Positions 44,101 through 52,124 of a stretch of DNA of 64,000 nucleotides are shown piece after piece. Numbering within the stretch: position 1 is the stretch's first letter; the number at the start of each line of letters is the position of its first letter. A program made the translations under genes and the position numbers. The notes under the pieces were generated by a model, which saw only the letters and a program-made list of their open reading frames with translations, was not told the DNA's origin and did not search any database. Source of the stretch: Bacillus sp. OxB-1 (GTDB lineage Bacteria; Bacillota; Bacilli; Bacillales_A; Planococcaceae); the NCBI RefSeq assembly GCF_000829195.1, contig NZ_AP013294.1, positions 1,313,001 through 1,377,000 of the forward strand, given 5' to 3'.

Positions 44101-44158
44101 TATATTTAAAAAATTGAAGCTTTAACTTAAATATAGGACCTGTTTTAAATAAAGTCAA
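44101..44158 (-). promoter_or_regulatory. Promoter and overlapping operator of the ureohydrolase operon
   Basis: On the minus strand TTGACT (44158-44153), a 17-nt spacer and TATATT (44135-44130) form a good sigma-A promoter. A 9-bp inverted repeat, TATATTTAA (44101-44109) and TTAAATATA (44127-44135), with a 17-nt spacer covers the -10 and the start point, as expected for a repressor site. The regulator at 42398 is a candidate to bind it. Confidence 0.65.
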
Positions 44159-44331
44159 ATTAATTTTGATAAAAATTAAAAATAATTAAAGGCAGGTGTG
44201 AGATTTATCGGAAAAGTAACTCTGTGGTATGAGTTGCTTGACAGAAAAGTTTGTTTGTCTTCTACTCTGATATTTCGTCTTATGATAAACTGAAATTCTA
44301 CATTCATCTTTCACATAAGGAGTGCTTTCTC

Positions 44332-45498
44332 TTGAATATTCAACCGTCTAGTAAAATGTCGATTTTCGCCCCCGCAATTTTTGGAGATTTAAAAGCAGCC
44401 GCGGAGAAGAGAAAGGCAGCCGGGCATGCAGTCGTCGATTTGAGTTTGGGCAGCCCGGATTTGCCGCCCGACGTCAAAGTACGGCAGGCACTATCGGAAC
44501 AAAGCGCGCTGGCAAGTTCCTACGGTTATACACTAGGGGGAATCAAGCGTTTTAACGAGGCGGTTGCCGATTACTATAAAAGACGTACCAATGTAATAAT
44601 CGACCCGGAAACGGAAGTGCTGCAGACGATGGGATCCCAGGAAGGGCTCGTCCATCTGCCATTCGCTTTTTGCAATGAAGGGGATATCGTCCTGAATACG
44701 AATCCGGCTTACGTGGCATACGAGGCGGGCATTAAACTTGCCGGGGCGGTTCCTTACGATATGCCACTCCGTGAGGAAAACAACTTTCTCCCCGACCTGG
44801 ATGCCATTCCGGCCGATATTGCGGAAAAAGCGAAGTTGCTCCTATTGAATTTGCCGGGCAATCCGGTTCCGGCAATGCCGGACGCCGCCTTTTTCGAGAA
44901 AGTGGTGGCATTCGCACGGAAGTACAACGTCATTGTCCTGCATGACGCCGCCTATTCGGAATATTATTTCACTGGGGACGCTCCGATCAGCTTTCTATCC
45001 ACGCCGGGAGCGATGGACGTCGGGATGGAGATCAATTCCTTATCGAAAAGCTTCAGCTTGGCCGGCGCCCGCATCGCATATATAGTAGGAAATGCGGAAA
45101 TGCTGGGGATTGTAAAACAGTTGAAGTCGAATTTGGATTATGGGATTTTCGCACCGATCCAAGAGGCTGCCGCGGTGGCGTTGGATCATGCGGAGGAGAT
45201 CACGGACCGGCTGCGCCAAGAATTTTCCGAACGGCATCGCGTGTTAATGAATGGATTGGATGAGCTTGGCTGGACGGCAACCCCGTCCCAAGGCGGTATG
45301 TTCGTCTGGGCAAAATACCCATCGGACATGAATGATATCGATTTTGTCTTCAAGGCGATCGAAGAAGCCGGCGTCGTCATGGTGCCCGGAAGCATCTTCG
45401 GTTCCGAGGGAGCAGGCTATGTCCGGATTGCACTCGTTCAGAGGACGGAATTGTTGGAGCAGGCGATCGAGCAGTTGAAAGAACTAACTTATTCATAA
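44332..45498 (+). CDS. Class I/II PLP aminotransferase (LL-DAP aminotransferase-like)
   Basis: 388 residues of fold-type I: SLGSPDLPPDVKVRQAL, SYGYTLGGIKRFNEAVADYYKRR, LLNLPGNPVPAMPD, DAAYSEYYF, and the PLP Lys in EINSLSKSFSLAGARIAY. It resembles aspartate/LL-diaminopimelate aminotransferases of Bacillales; the exact substrate is open. The TTG at 44332 has ATAAGGAG 8 nt upstream and gives the normal N-terminus; the longer ORF start does not. Confidence 0.85.
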   Translation: MNIQPSSKMSIFAPAIFGDLKAAAEKRKAAGHAVVDLSLGSPDLPPDVKVRQALSEQSALASSYGYTLGGIKRFNEAVADYYKRRTNVIIDPETEVLQTMGSQEGLVHLPFAFCNEGDIVLNTNPAYVAYEAGIKLAGAVPYDMPLREENNFLPDLDAIPADIAEKAKLLLLNLPGNPVPAMPDAAFFEKVVAFARKYNVIVLHDAAYSEYYFTGDAPISFLSTPGAMDVGMEINSLSKSFSLAGARIAYIVGNAEMLGIVKQLKSNLDYGIFAPIQEAAAVALDHAEEITDRLRQEFSERHRVLMNGLDELGWTATPSQGGMFVWAKYPSDMNDIDFVFKAIEEAGVVMVPGSIFGSEGAGYVRIALVQRTELLEQAIEQLKELTYS

Positions 45499-45538
45499 AA
45501 AGGGGAAGGACTGTACTTTGGTCCTTTTCTTTTTTTTA
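45499..45538 (+). terminator. Terminator after aminotransferase
   Basis: GAAGGAC pairs with GTCCTTTTC around a short loop (TGTACTTTG) and is followed by a long T-run. Confidence 0.85.
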
Positions 45539-45546
45539 TATCGCAC

Positions 45547-45575
45547 TTGCAATCTATAAAGGAGCGGTGTATTAT
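45547..45575 (+). promoter_or_regulatory. Promoter of the TetR-YhgE unit
   Basis: TTGCAA (45547-45552), 17 nt, TATTAT (45570-45575). The sequence just after the -10 (ATGACTGGATGACC) repeats an ATGAC element that recurs in the inverted repeat before the yhgE-like gene. Confidence 0.6.
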
Positions 45576-45626
45576 GATGACTGGATGACCGTTTTTGTGT
45601 TTTAGTCAATAGAGGTGGGTGAAGAA

Positions 45627-46196
45627 GTGGATCGAAGACAGGAAATATTGGATGCCGCGGCCAAGTCGTTTTCGCTCTTTGGATACAAAGCGACAACAAT
45701 GGATCAGGTCGCCAAAATAGCGAACGTTGGAAAGGGGACCATCTACACATTCTTTGCAAATAAAGAGGAACTCTTCAATGCCATTGTCATGAAAATGATC
45801 AACGAGATGCGGATGGAAGCTGACGCGGTTTCGGTCGAAGGGGCTTCATTCGAAGAAAATGCCCATGCCCGGTTGATGCAAATGCTGAAATTCCGCAAGA
45901 CGCATCATTTATATGCAAAATTGGTGAATGAGGAAAAGGAATTGCGCACTCCTGCCGTCAAAGAAGTGCTCGAGACGATCGAGAAAGAGATTGTCGCCTA
46001 TGTCCGGGAAAAGATGGAACGAGCCATTGCGAGAGGCGAGTTGAGGCCATGCGATACGGAGCTGGTCGCGTATCTTTTATTCAAAGCGTATTTGGCCCTG
46101 ATCGTCGATTGGGAACAGACGCATGAGGAAGAGTTGTCTGAGCAGCGCATCCTTGATTTGCTAAGCGGGACCCTTTTTAAAAGTCTCTTAGTATGA
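45627..46196 (+). CDS. TetR-family regulator
   Basis: 189 residues. HTH: RQEILDAAAKSFSLFGYKATTMDQVAKIANVGKGTIYTFFANKEELF. The rest is a helical ligand-binding domain. GTG start at 45627 with AGAGGTGGG upstream. It lies directly before a YhgE/Pip-family gene in the same direction, the arrangement seen for yhgD-yhgE in Bacillus, and probably controls it. Confidence 0.88.
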   Translation: MDRRQEILDAAAKSFSLFGYKATTMDQVAKIANVGKGTIYTFFANKEELFNAIVMKMINEMRMEADAVSVEGASFEENAHARLMQMLKFRKTHHLYAKLVNEEKELRTPAVKEVLETIEKEIVAYVREKMERAIARGELRPCDTELVAYLLFKAYLALIVDWEQTHEEELSEQRILDLLSGTLFKSLLV

Positions 46197-46209
46197 GACT
46201 CCTTTTTTT
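46182..46209 (+). terminator. Terminator overlapping the TetR stop
   Basis: AGTCTC (46182-46187) pairs with GAGACT (46195-46200) over a 7-nt loop, followed by CC and seven T. It lies between the TetR gene and the YhgE gene, so read-through or a separate promoter is needed for the latter. Confidence 0.7.
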
Positions 46210-46218
46210 ATTCAAAAA

Positions 46219-46241
46219 TGACCGAAACACCGAAGTGGTCA
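46219..46241. promoter_or_regulatory. Inverted repeat before yhgE-like gene
   Basis: TGACC (46219-46223) and GGTCA (46237-46241) are separated by 13 nt that include repeated CGAA (CGAAACACCGAAGT). It may be a TetR operator controlling the YhgE gene. Confidence 0.5.
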
Positions 46242-46264
46242 ATTAGTTTAGGAGGAAGAAAAAC

Positions 46265-48466
46265 ATGAAAAAGACAATGACGTGGGCGGAATGGAAGCAG
46301 TTGCTGCGCACGCGGAAAATGATTGTCCCGATGGTGGCTATTTTGTTCATTCCTGTATTGTATGCGGGGATGTTCCTTTGGGCTTTTTGGGATCCGTATG
46401 CGAATATGCCCTCCTTGCCCGTAGCGATTGTCGATAACGACGAGGGAGCCGAGCTGGAGGGAGAACAGTTGGCGCTCGGCCGGGAATTGACGGATAAGCT
46501 GATCGAGAGCAAGCAGTTTGATTTCCAAGAGGTTTCGCATGCGGAAGCGGAGCAGGGGTTGAAAAACCAGGACTATTACGTTGTCATTGAAATCCCTGAA
46601 AATTTTTCAGATCACGCCACAACGTTGTTGGACGACAATCCGGAAAAATTGACGATCGTCTATAAACCGAATGAAGGATTCAACTTCCTGTCTGCCCAGA
46701 TCGGAGAAACTGCGATGGACCGGATCCGTGCGGAAGTGAATGAAAAAGTGGCATCCACTTATTCGGAAAAACTGTTCGCCTCCATTTCTGAGATGGGAGA
46801 AGGTTTTGGAGAAGCGGCCGAGGGAGCCGGCCAGCTTGATGAGGGGGCCGCCGAGCTATCCACAGGCGCCGCGGACTTGAAAGGCTATCTCGAAAAATTG
46901 GCTTCGAGCACGGTCACATTGGCCGACGGGTCCGATCAGCTAGCGAAAGGAACCCGCGAAGCCGCAACCGGTGCAAAAGATTTGAATGAAGGCATCGGAA
47001 CACTTGCAACGGGGGCTGCCGAACTCCGGACCGGAGCAGAACAAGCATCGGCAGGAGCAAGCGAATTGCAATCCGGCATCGCCCAATACACAGAAGGTGT
47101 CGGCAAACTTGCCGGCAGCTACGGACAAATTGCTCAAAAAGAAAAGGAATTCAACGCAGCCATCGGCAACTTGCATGATAAAACAGCGTCCGTCAGTGGA
47201 GCGGCTACCGATCTAGCTGGCGGTGCCCAACAAGTGAACTCCGGAGTCAAATCACTTTCCGAACAATTGGCACCAATCCTCGCCTCATTACCCGAAGAGC
47301 AACAAGCCGGGGTGAAGGCGGCACTTGAGGAATTAAAGCAAGGAAGCACTCAAGTGGCGGCTGGTATGCAGGAGCTATCCGCCGGAACTTCGGCTTTGGC
47401 GGATGGGGCGGCCCAATTGAATGGCTCCGCCAACCAACTTGCCGAGGCACGCAGCCAAGCATTGGCCGGTTTGAATGAATTGAACAGTTCCTCGACCGCC
47501 CTGGTAAACGGCGCCGATTCATTGGCTAGTGGAAACGGAGCACTTGCGACCGGATTAGCCAAATTGGCGGACGGCGCCGCAGCAGCCCGGAGAGGTTCTT
47601 CCGATTTGTCCACAGGGTTGGCGAAATTAACGGAAGGGACCGGCACATTGACGGCCGGAACCGGCACGCTCGCCTCCAAATCACAAGAATTGGCGGAAGG
47701 ATCCGGTAAACTAGTGAACGGTCTTGGGGAGCTGAAAGAGGGCACATCCACGCTTCAAGAAAAACTGGCCGAAGCGAACGAAACCGCAAGCGGGGTACAG
47801 CCGTCCGAAAAAACATTCGAAATGGCTGCCGCCCCGGTCTCTGTTGACAAAGAAGGCATCAACCACGTGCCGAACTACGGAACCGGCTTCGCTCCGTATT
47901 TCCTATCCCTCGGATTATTCGTCGGCGCGCTGCTGTTATCCATCGTCTTCCCGCTCGTCGAACCGGCCATCAAGCCGACCGGCCCGTTCCGCTGGTTCGC
48001 CAGCAAAGTATCTGTCCTCGCGGCAGTGGGACTGATTCAAGCATTGATCGCCGTGGCGGTCGTCAAGTTCGGGCTCGGCATGGAAACCGAGAACACGCCG
48101 CTCTTCATCTTGACGGCGATTATCACAAGCTATACATTCATCGCAATCGTCCAAATGTTCGTCTCTCTCTTCGGGGACGCGGGACGATTCATGGCCATCC
48201 TCGTGTTGATCTTGCAGCTGACCACGAGCGCGGGCACTTTCCCGTTGGAATTGATTCCGGAACCGCTGCAATTCTTCAACACATTGTTGCCGATGACCTA
48301 CTCCGTCCATGCATTCAAAGGCGCCATCTCGACAGGCGACATCGGATTCCTTTGGGCGAACAATGGCATTCTGCTCGCCTTCACAGGAGCATGTCTCGCC
48401 ATCACATTCGGTTACTTCGCCTTAATTTTCACGAGACGCTATTCAAGAGAAACGGCAGAAGCTTAA
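46265..48466 (+). CDS. yhgE: YhgE/Pip-family membrane protein
   Basis: 733 residues. One N-terminal transmembrane helix (VPMVAILFIPVLYAGMFLWAF), a large outside region and five or six C-terminal helices of the ABC-2 membrane type. Residues about 180-520 hold many 7-11-residue repeats of the type L-x-x-G-A-x-x-L-x-x-G, forming long coiled coils. The family includes the phage infection protein Pip and ESX-associated EsaA-like proteins. GGAGGAAG lies before the ATG. A terminator follows. Exact role unknown. Confidence 0.88.
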   Translation: MKKTMTWAEWKQLLRTRKMIVPMVAILFIPVLYAGMFLWAFWDPYANMPSLPVAIVDNDEGAELEGEQLALGRELTDKLIESKQFDFQEVSHAEAEQGLKNQDYYVVIEIPENFSDHATTLLDDNPEKLTIVYKPNEGFNFLSAQIGETAMDRIRAEVNEKVASTYSEKLFASISEMGEGFGEAAEGAGQLDEGAAELSTGAADLKGYLEKLASSTVTLADGSDQLAKGTREAATGAKDLNEGIGTLATGAAELRTGAEQASAGASELQSGIAQYTEGVGKLAGSYGQIAQKEKEFNAAIGNLHDKTASVSGAATDLAGGAQQVNSGVKSLSEQLAPILASLPEEQQAGVKAALEELKQGSTQVAAGMQELSAGTSALADGAAQLNGSANQLAEARSQALAGLNELNSSSTALVNGADSLASGNGALATGLAKLADGAAAARRGSSDLSTGLAKLTEGTGTLTAGTGTLASKSQELAEGSGKLVNGLGELKEGTSTLQEKLAEANETASGVQPSEKTFEMAAAPVSVDKEGINHVPNYGTGFAPYFLSLGLFVGALLLSIVFPLVEPAIKPTGPFRWFASKVSVLAAVGLIQALIAVAVVKFGLGMETENTPLFILTAIITSYTFIAIVQMFVSLFGDAGRFMAILVLILQLTTSAGTFPLELIPEPLQFFNTLLPMTYSVHAFKGAISTGDIGFLWANNGILLAFTGACLAITFGYFALIFTRRYSRETAEA

Positions 48467-48472
48467 TTAGGC

Positions 48473-48514
48473 AAGCCCTTGTCATGAATCATCATGGCGG
48501 GGGCTTTGTTTTTG
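48473..48514 (+). terminator. Terminator after yhgE-like gene
   Basis: AAGCCC (48473-48478) pairs with GGGCTT (48501-48506), with inner pairing TCATGA/TCATG, followed by TGTTTTT. Confidence 0.8.
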
Positions 48515-48555
48515 AGAACAGCGGTGACTGGCGAGTCTCCCGAGTTTTCATTCTT

Positions 48556-49436
48556 CCTCGAAACAAATCAGCCGCACTTCGAAATGCTTCATACAAGCCT
48601 CAAAACGTTTCATAGAAACCTCTCAACGTAATTGTCCAGCCTCGCAACAAATCCAGGGCAGCTCGAAACAAAATCCCCACCTCTCAACGTTTTTCCCCCA
48701 GCTCGCAACACTCCACCCGGGGCTCGAAACGTTCCCGTCGAACCTCGAAAAGGATTCCCTCAACCTCAAAACGTTTTCCTGGAAGTTCGAAACGAAATCC
48801 CCTCCTCGCAACGTTTTTCCCCTACCTCGCAACACTACACCGGGGGCTCGAAACGTTCCCGCCGAACCTCGAAAAGGATTCCCTCAACCTCAAAACGTTT
48901 TCCTGGAAGTTCGAAACGAAATCCCCTCCTCGCAACGTTTTTCCCCTACCTCGCAACACTACACCGGGGGCTCGAAACGTTCCCGCCGAACCTCGAAAAG
49001 GATTCCCTCAACCTCAAAACGTTTTCCTGGAAGTTCGAAACGAAATCCCCTCCTCGCAACGTTTTTCCCCTACCTCGCAACACTACACCGGGGGCTCGAA
49101 ACGTTCCCGCCGAACCTCGAAAAGGATTCCCTCAACCTCAAAACGTTTTCCTGGAAGTTCGAAACGAAATCCCCTCCTCGCAACGTTTTTCCCCTACCTC
49201 GCAACACTACACCGGGGGCTCGAAACGTTCCCGCCGAACCTCGAAAAGGATTCCCTCAACCTCAAAACGTTTTCCTGGAAGTTCGAAACAAAATCCCCAC
49301 CTCGCAACGTTTTTCCCCTACCTCGCAACACTACACCGGGGGCTCGAAACGTTCCCGTCGAACCTCGAAAAGTATTCCCTCAACCTCAAAACGTTTTCCT
49401 AGAAGTTCGAAACAAAATCCCCATCTCCCGCCCTCG
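48556..49436. repeat. Array B: 124-bp higher-order tandem repeat of six ~21-nt units
   Basis: About 880 gene-free nt are filled by units of 19-21 nt with the core CTCGAAAC or CTCGCAAC followed by a T- or A-run and CCC. Units are degenerate up to about 48720. From 48723 on, the same six units recur exactly every 124 bp, with starts at 48723, 48847, 48971, 49095, 49219 and 49343; the middle copies are nearly identical. The last copy is partial and slightly diverged. There are no unique spacers. An open frame of 256 codons crosses it but reads all three frames of the same repeat, so it is not a convincing gene. Confidence 0.93.
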
Positions 49437-49451
49437 AAAGCACAACCAAAC

Positions 49452-49483
49452 AAAAAACCCCCGAAGTTTTCACTTCGAGAGTT
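49452..49483 (-). terminator. Terminator of the SDR gene
   Basis: Read on the minus strand, AACTCTCGAAGT pairs with ACTTCGGGGGTT (two G-U pairs) over a 4-nt loop and is followed by a T-run. Confidence 0.85.
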
Positions 49484-49489
49484 CTCTCA

Positions 49490-50371
49490 TCAAGAACCAA
49501 CATAATCCCCGCCATCGACATGAATCGTTTGCCCGGTCATGTAGCTGGAGTCATTGGAGGCTAAAAACACATAGGCCGGTGCATTTTCCGCCGGTTGGCC
49601 CCGTCGTTTGACTGGTGTATCCCCGCCGTGCTGCTCGACCTTTTTGGCATCGAAAGTGGCCGGGATGAGCGGTGTCCAAATCGGGCCGGGGGCGACTGCG
49701 TTGACCCGGATTTTCTTCTCGGCCAAGTTCAAGGCAAGGGAGCGGGTGAAAGAGGTGATCGCCCCCTTTGTCGCGGAATAATCGATCAATCCCGGCGAAC
49801 CGTTATACGCCGTGATCGAGGATGTGTTGACGATCGTGTCGCCTTCCGTCATCTGCGCCACCGCCGCTTTCGTCATATAAAACAAACCGAAGAAGTTTGT
49901 CTCGAATGTCTCCCGCATTTGATCGGCCGATATGTCGGCGAAGTCCTTCTGCGGAAACTGCTTGCCCGCGTTGTTGACGAGGATATGGAGATGTCCCCAC
50001 TCATCGATGACCTTCTGGACCAACTCCTCGCAATTTTCCTCTTCGCTAATATCCGTTTGAATCTTCATCGCTTTTCCGCCGTGCTTTTGAATCAATTCCA
50101 CCGTTTTATCAGCATCGACTTCTTCGGCTTCATCCAAATAGGCGATGGCGACATTGGCACCTTCCTTCGCATATGCAACCGCGACGGCACGCCCAATTCC
50201 ACTATCCCCGCCGGTAATCAACGCATTTTTCCCTTTTAATTTATCCGACCCTTTGTAATTTTCGTCTTCATAAACCGGCTCCGGCGTCATCTCTGCTTCC
50301 ACGCCGGGCTGCTGCTCCTGCGTTTGCGGCGTCACTGCTTTGTCGATTTTTTCGTATTTGTTTTCAGACAA
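49490..50371 (-). CDS. Short-chain dehydrogenase, general-stress type
   Basis: 293 residues. An N-terminal 40-residue hydrophilic arm rich in Gln/Glu/Pro precedes the SDR core: ALITGGDSGIGRAVAVAYAKEG, LVNNAGKQFP, catalytic Ser in NTSSITAYNG, and the Tyr/Lys of YSATKGA. This matches the YdaD/YhdF/YhxD group of Bacillus stress proteins. The TTG at 50371 is taken as start because AAGGAGG lies 8 nt upstream; the longer ORF start (GTG at 50398) has no such site and the AAGGAGG would fall inside it. Confidence 0.88.
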   Translation of the reverse strand: MSENKYEKIDKAVTPQTQEQQPGVEAEMTPEPVYEDENYKGSDKLKGKNALITGGDSGIGRAVAVAYAKEGANVAIAYLDEAEEVDADKTVELIQKHGGKAMKIQTDISEEENCEELVQKVIDEWGHLHILVNNAGKQFPQKDFADISADQMRETFETNFFGLFYMTKAAVAQMTEGDTIVNTSSITAYNGSPGLIDYSATKGAITSFTRSLALNLAEKKIRVNAVAPGPIWTPLIPATFDAKKVEQHGGDTPVKRRGQPAENAPAYVFLASNDSSYMTGQTIHVDGGDYVGS

Positions 50372-50408
50372 TGTAAGTTCCTCCTTCGTAGCTGTCACTA
50401 GTAGAAAT

Positions 50409-50433
50409 GTTCCCCAACTGACGGGGAATAAAC
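50409..50433 (-). promoter_or_regulatory. Candidate sigma-B promoter of the SDR gene
   Basis: On the minus strand GTTTAT (50433-50428), a 13-nt spacer and GGGAAC (50414-50409) resemble the sigma-B consensus (GTTTAA, 13-15 nt, GGGTAT), matching 5/6 and 4/6. Related Bacillus SDR genes belong to the sigma-B regulon. The segment also contains a short dyad (TTCCCC/GGGGAA) that could instead be a weak terminator of the gene upstream. Confidence 0.45.
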
Positions 50434-50437
50434 GGAT

Positions 50438-51922
50438 TTACAACAGTCCGATCCATTTCCAATACGTGGCGCTGAATAAAAGGATGAGCAAATACCCAAT
50501 CACGGTCAGAGGTATCCCTGACTTCAGGAAATCCTTGACGGTAAAGGCGCCGGTCCCGTATGCGAGCATATTTTGCGGTGCACTCACCGGTAGCAAGAAG
50601 CCAAAACTGATGACAAATTGTTGAATCAGAACAAACCCGACATCGTTGGCATCGATTGCCAGCGTTGAGGTCAAGGCGATGAAAATTGGGATGAGCGCCG
50701 ACGACAGGCTCGTTGCACTGGCAAACCCCAAGTGGATCAAAATGTTGAATAGGGACAGCAAGGCAATGGTCGCAATCAGCGGCATATGGTCAAGTCCCAT
50801 TGCGCCGAACACTTTATCCGACAACCATTGGGCGCCATTTGTGTCCAATAGGATGGTCCCAAGCGCAATCCCGACGGCAAAGACGATGATTGTCCCCCAA
50901 GGAATCAGCTTCTCCACCGTCTTCCAGTCAAAGACCCCGATCTTTGGCGACAATAGGATAGCCAACGCTACAAGCGTCACGGTTGTCGTATCGAAAGGAT
51001 GGAGTTTCTCCTCGGTGGACCAGAAGAAAAGGAGGGCGATGGAAATGACGATGAGACGAATTTCCGCTGACGTAATCGGTCCCATTTCTTTCAATTGATT
51101 TTGAATCAATTCCTTCCCGCCTTCAACCACTTTCGTTTCCGGTTTAATGATCCGCAACATGACAAAGTAGAGGATGACGGACATGATGATGGACCAAGGA
51201 GCGGCGTAGAGGAACCAAGAGCTCCACGCGACCGAGACGCCGAATTCCTTTTCGATGAACCCGAGGGCGACCATATTTTGGGCCGCTCCCGTCTTGATAC
51301 CGATATTCCAAATGGAGACAGCCTGTACTGCCGTGATGACGAGCAGGGCACCAAGCCGGCTATTATGTGGCAAACCGAATGCGGCCACCATTCCAAGCAA
51401 AATAGGAACGACCGCGCCGGCCCGTGCCGTAGCGCTTGGCACGAAAAACGCAAGTATGATCGATACAAGTATCGCTCCGAAAACGATGGCGCCTGTCCGG
51501 ACGCCGACTTTCGAAAGGATGTACAATGCTAGCCGTTTGTGAAGATTCGTCGCCTGCATGGCAGCAGCCAGGAACAGGGCGGCAGCCACAAGGGCGACGG
51601 CCGAATTGGAAAATCCGCCCAACGCCATCTTAAGCGCATCTTTCGTCCCGAGCATGACATCAGGATTGGCCATATCCGGGGCAAGTCCGAGCAAGAGTGC
51701 GACCAGGGCGATGATCATGGCGGCGCTCACTGGATAGGTGACCGCTTCCGTCATCCATAAGATGACCGCAAATGCCAAGATGGCGAGAGCCCGTTGACCA
51801 GCTACCGGAAGTTCCTGGTGGTTAGGCAGCAACACGATGACAATCAAGGCTGCAAAAGCAAGTGCAATCCAAAGAGGCTTGAGGTTTCGTTTCGATTTGA
51901 TGGTCGTTTCAGTAGATTTCAA
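50438..51922 (-). CDS. DASS-family sodium/dicarboxylate symporter
   Basis: 494 residues with about 12 membrane segments. LWMTEAVTYPVSAAMIIAL, the first SNT-like motif region FSNSAVALVAAALFLAAAM and FVPSATARAGAVVP, and the late LGFASATSLSSALIPIFIA and LLPVSAPQNMLAYGTGAF are typical of SLC13-type carriers for succinate, malate or related anions. It is upstream of the SDR on the same strand with a 66-nt gap. The N-terminus is short and basic. Confidence 0.88.
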   Translation of the reverse strand: MKSTETTIKSKRNLKPLWIALAFAALIVIVLLPNHQELPVAGQRALAILAFAVILWMTEAVTYPVSAAMIIALVALLLGLAPDMANPDVMLGTKDALKMALGGFSNSAVALVAAALFLAAAMQATNLHKRLALYILSKVGVRTGAIVFGAILVSIILAFFVPSATARAGAVVPILLGMVAAFGLPHNSRLGALLVITAVQAVSIWNIGIKTGAAQNMVALGFIEKEFGVSVAWSSWFLYAAPWSIIMSVILYFVMLRIIKPETKVVEGGKELIQNQLKEMGPITSAEIRLIVISIALLFFWSTEEKLHPFDTTTVTLVALAILLSPKIGVFDWKTVEKLIPWGTIIVFAVGIALGTILLDTNGAQWLSDKVFGAMGLDHMPLIATIALLSLFNILIHLGFASATSLSSALIPIFIALTSTLAIDANDVGFVLIQQFVISFGFLLPVSAPQNMLAYGTGAFTVKDFLKSGIPLTVIGYLLILLFSATYWKWIGLL

Positions 51923-52124
51923 ACGGATTCATCCTTTCCGATGAACATGTATGTATAGTTCCAGTACCCAAAACGAAGTAGCTATAAAACGCTCTATTCA
52001 GCTTTCCCGGAATTGAATAAATTATGAACGCACTCGTTCCAAGTATATTCTGAAATTAATTGAAACGAAATTACCTGTCAGGAGTCTAATGGAATAACAA
52101 AGAAAATGGAAAGGGTTGGTCCAC

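Noticed and set aside
44078..44331. Guanidine riboswitch before the ureohydrolase
   Set aside because: The region is AT-rich with a promoter and an inverted repeat; I see no conserved guanidine-aptamer pattern.
48632..49402. 256-codon plus-strand ORF across array B
   Set aside because: It reads the same 124-bp repeat in all three frames in turn, has no ribosome binding site of note, and its protein is low-complexity. It is best explained by a repeat without stop codons.
49595..50239. 214-codon plus-strand ORF
   Set aside because: It is antisense to the SDR gene, whose catalytic motifs are complete.
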